DNA from: Candidatus Gracilibacteria bacterium
GTDB lineage: Bacteria; Patescibacteriota; Gracilibacteria; BD1-5; JAGOOR01
Assembly: GCA_041660965.1 (NCBI GenBank)
Contig: JBAZVH010000002.1
Span: 62,001 to 126,000, forward strand
Length of the DNA: 64,000 bases
Direction of reading: 5' to 3'
Positions 63,041 to 64,000 of the stretch are shown one piece after another. The position numbers and the translations under genes are program-made. Under the pieces are notes generated by a model that saw only the letters and a program-made list of their open reading frames with translations, had not been told where the DNA came from and did no database searches. Each line of letters starts with the position of its first letter. The stretch's first letter is position 1.

Positions 63041-63832
63041 CTAATCAAATGTTTCAGGCGCAGCATCAGGATCATTATGAGGGTGCTTTTCTTTTTTTTC
63101 TTCTTCGTGAGCAGTTACATCTAGTTCTGTGGGTGCTGGCGTTGGTTCTTTGTGCGATTCTAGAGCGGGTTTCTCGGCTGGCGCATGAGCAACAGCTACT
63201 GTTTCTTTTGGATCGGGTGCCTTTCCGTGTGTAGTATCTTTGGTAGCAGTGGGTAGAGGATTATTTTTAGGAAGTACCCTTACAGGTTGGGCCTCGTTTT
63301 TTGCTGCATTACGACTAGCTTTTTTTTGCATTTTAAGAGTTTTTTTTGCTTTGCGAGCTTCTTCTGTAGTTTTTTTCCAAGCATTCAATTTCATTTTCAC
63401 TCGTTTGAGATAACCGCGGGTGCCATTCCATTCACGAGAAGTCCATTGTGGTTTGATATTTGCGACGCTGTCAACCACAGATGCTACGATGCTATCTGCG
63501 GTCTTAAATGTTTTAGCCAGTGGTTGTATTTTTTTGACTTTTCCAAGGGTTAAAGCTCGGGCAACTCCAGAAAATGTCCCATCGAGTACTTTTGCTACTG
63601 GTCATCCCGCGAGGTGAAGAGTAGCACTGACTGGTTTTTTGATGAGGATATCTCCGACACGACTGACTGTTTTTTGCCAAACACTGCGTACTCCTTTTCA
63701 ACTATTAGCAAGTGTATTCTTTACTGTTTTAAGAGCACCTTTCCCTATACTCGTGAGATTTCCAGGCAAAGTAAATGTTGCACCATCTGATGATCAATGT
63801 GCTGCTGCGGCATGTGCGTGTCATCCAGACAT
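63041..63832 (-). CDS. Basic unknown protein with disordered acidic tail
   Basis: A 263-aa protein starting at ATG 63832; three TGA codons read as Gly (63821, 63794 and 63698 regions) plus one at 63602. N-terminus is His/Ala-rich (GGHAHAAAAHGSSDG), then a Val/Lys/Thr-rich region with repeated short motifs (GKGALKTVKNTL, GKGVRSVWQKTV, LGKVKKIQPLAKTF), a strongly basic helix (KKTTEEARKAKKTLKMQKKASRN), and a Pro/Glu/His-rich acidic tail. No family recognised. Stop TAG at 63041-63043; convergent with protein D. A TATAAT-like box lies about 60 nt upstream. Confidence 0.68.
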
Positions 63833-63895
63833 ATATCTGTAGGGGTTAAAAGTTGAGAGAGATTCTAAGAGAAAAAGGAAGATTGCAAGAGGGGA

Positions 63896-64000
63896 TTATA
63901 CTGTTTCTAATATTTCGAGAGTTGGGTTTGCAGTATAATAAGCAATTAAGGCATCAGCGGTTGCGGTATCTTTGAGCGTATTTGTTCTTAATGTTTTCCA
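63896..64000 (-). CDS. C-terminal fragment of an unknown gene
   Basis: Open frame entering from the right edge and ending in TAA (63896-63898); the last 34 residues (TLKDTATADALIAYYTANPTLEILETV) look like a real helical C-terminus. Too short to name. It would be upstream of, and co-directional with, the 263-aa protein gene, 63 nt away. Confidence 0.55.
   Translation of the reverse strand, partial: WKTLRTNTLKDTATADALIAYYTANPTLEILETV

Noticed and set aside
1..64000. UGA as tryptophan (code 4)
   Set aside because: T he TGA positions match invariant glycines (GLGNPG, QGG, Walker A, DTPGH, GGM tail), and the only tRNA-Trp seen has anticodon CCA.

Overview
The window comes from a bacterium that reads UGA as glycine (genetic code 25), which points to the Candidate Phyla Radiation lineages Ca. 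Gracilibacteria (BD1-5) or Ca. Absconditabacteria (SR1). Almost every longer gene carries in-frame TGA codons, and where the family is recognisable they fall on conserved glycines: the GGM tail of GroEL, the Gln-Gly-Gly loop of serine hydroxymethyltransferase (TGA TGA in tandem), the GLGNPG motif of peptidyl-tRNA hydrolase, the Walker A of RecF, the G3 box of LepA, the GxxG loop of a KH protein and the nucleophile elbow of PurL. All genes end in TAA or TAG. Read with the standard code they look like strings of broken ORFs. Read with code 25 they are single, full-length genes, and the coordinates below use that reading. The sequence is A+T-rich, Shine-Dalgarno sequences are essentially absent, and several promoters place the -10 box only 6-7 nt before ATG, so part of the gene set appears to be transcribed as leaderless mRNA.

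Layout. 1-3066: end of groEL, a CYTH-domain protein, tRNA-Trp, and tsf/rpsB. 3298-7857: a six-gene block of unknown proteins, one of 762 aa with duplicated segments and a YD-like tail. 8036-13314: lipoprotein, tRNA-Leu, dnaN-recF, an SLH-like surface protein and hrcA. 13430-24164: ftsI-type PBP, a degenerate PriA-like protein, glyA, pnp, an L,D-transpeptidase, and an rpsP-khpA-pilin-like-pth operon. 24289-32415: dCMP deaminase, a YerC/TrpR-like regulator followed by hisG and a hisI-like gene, lepA, murF and a voltage-gated-type K+ channel. 32589-42096: a purine operon with a purN-purM fusion, purL, purE, purC and purD. 42109-49818: an ArfB-like GGQ protein, a short DHH phosphatase, a proton-pumping pyrophosphatase, a TPR protein and a secreted beta-propeller protein. 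49918-62965: an operon of four very large unrecognised proteins (705, 851, 1534 and 1199 aa), followed by a basic unknown protein on the other strand and the end of another gene.

How it fits together. The cell makes its own peptidoglycan (ftsI, murF, L,D-transpeptidase), keeps most of de novo purine synthesis in one operon, and has pyrophosphate-driven ion pumping. The two blocks of unrecognised proteins (3298-7857 and 49918-62965) are the strongest candidates for undescribed biology; they look structural (helical repeats, glycine-rich hydrophobic segments, proline-rich linkers, few membrane spans) rather than enzymatic. No CRISPR array, rRNA gene, insertion sequence or prophage module was seen.
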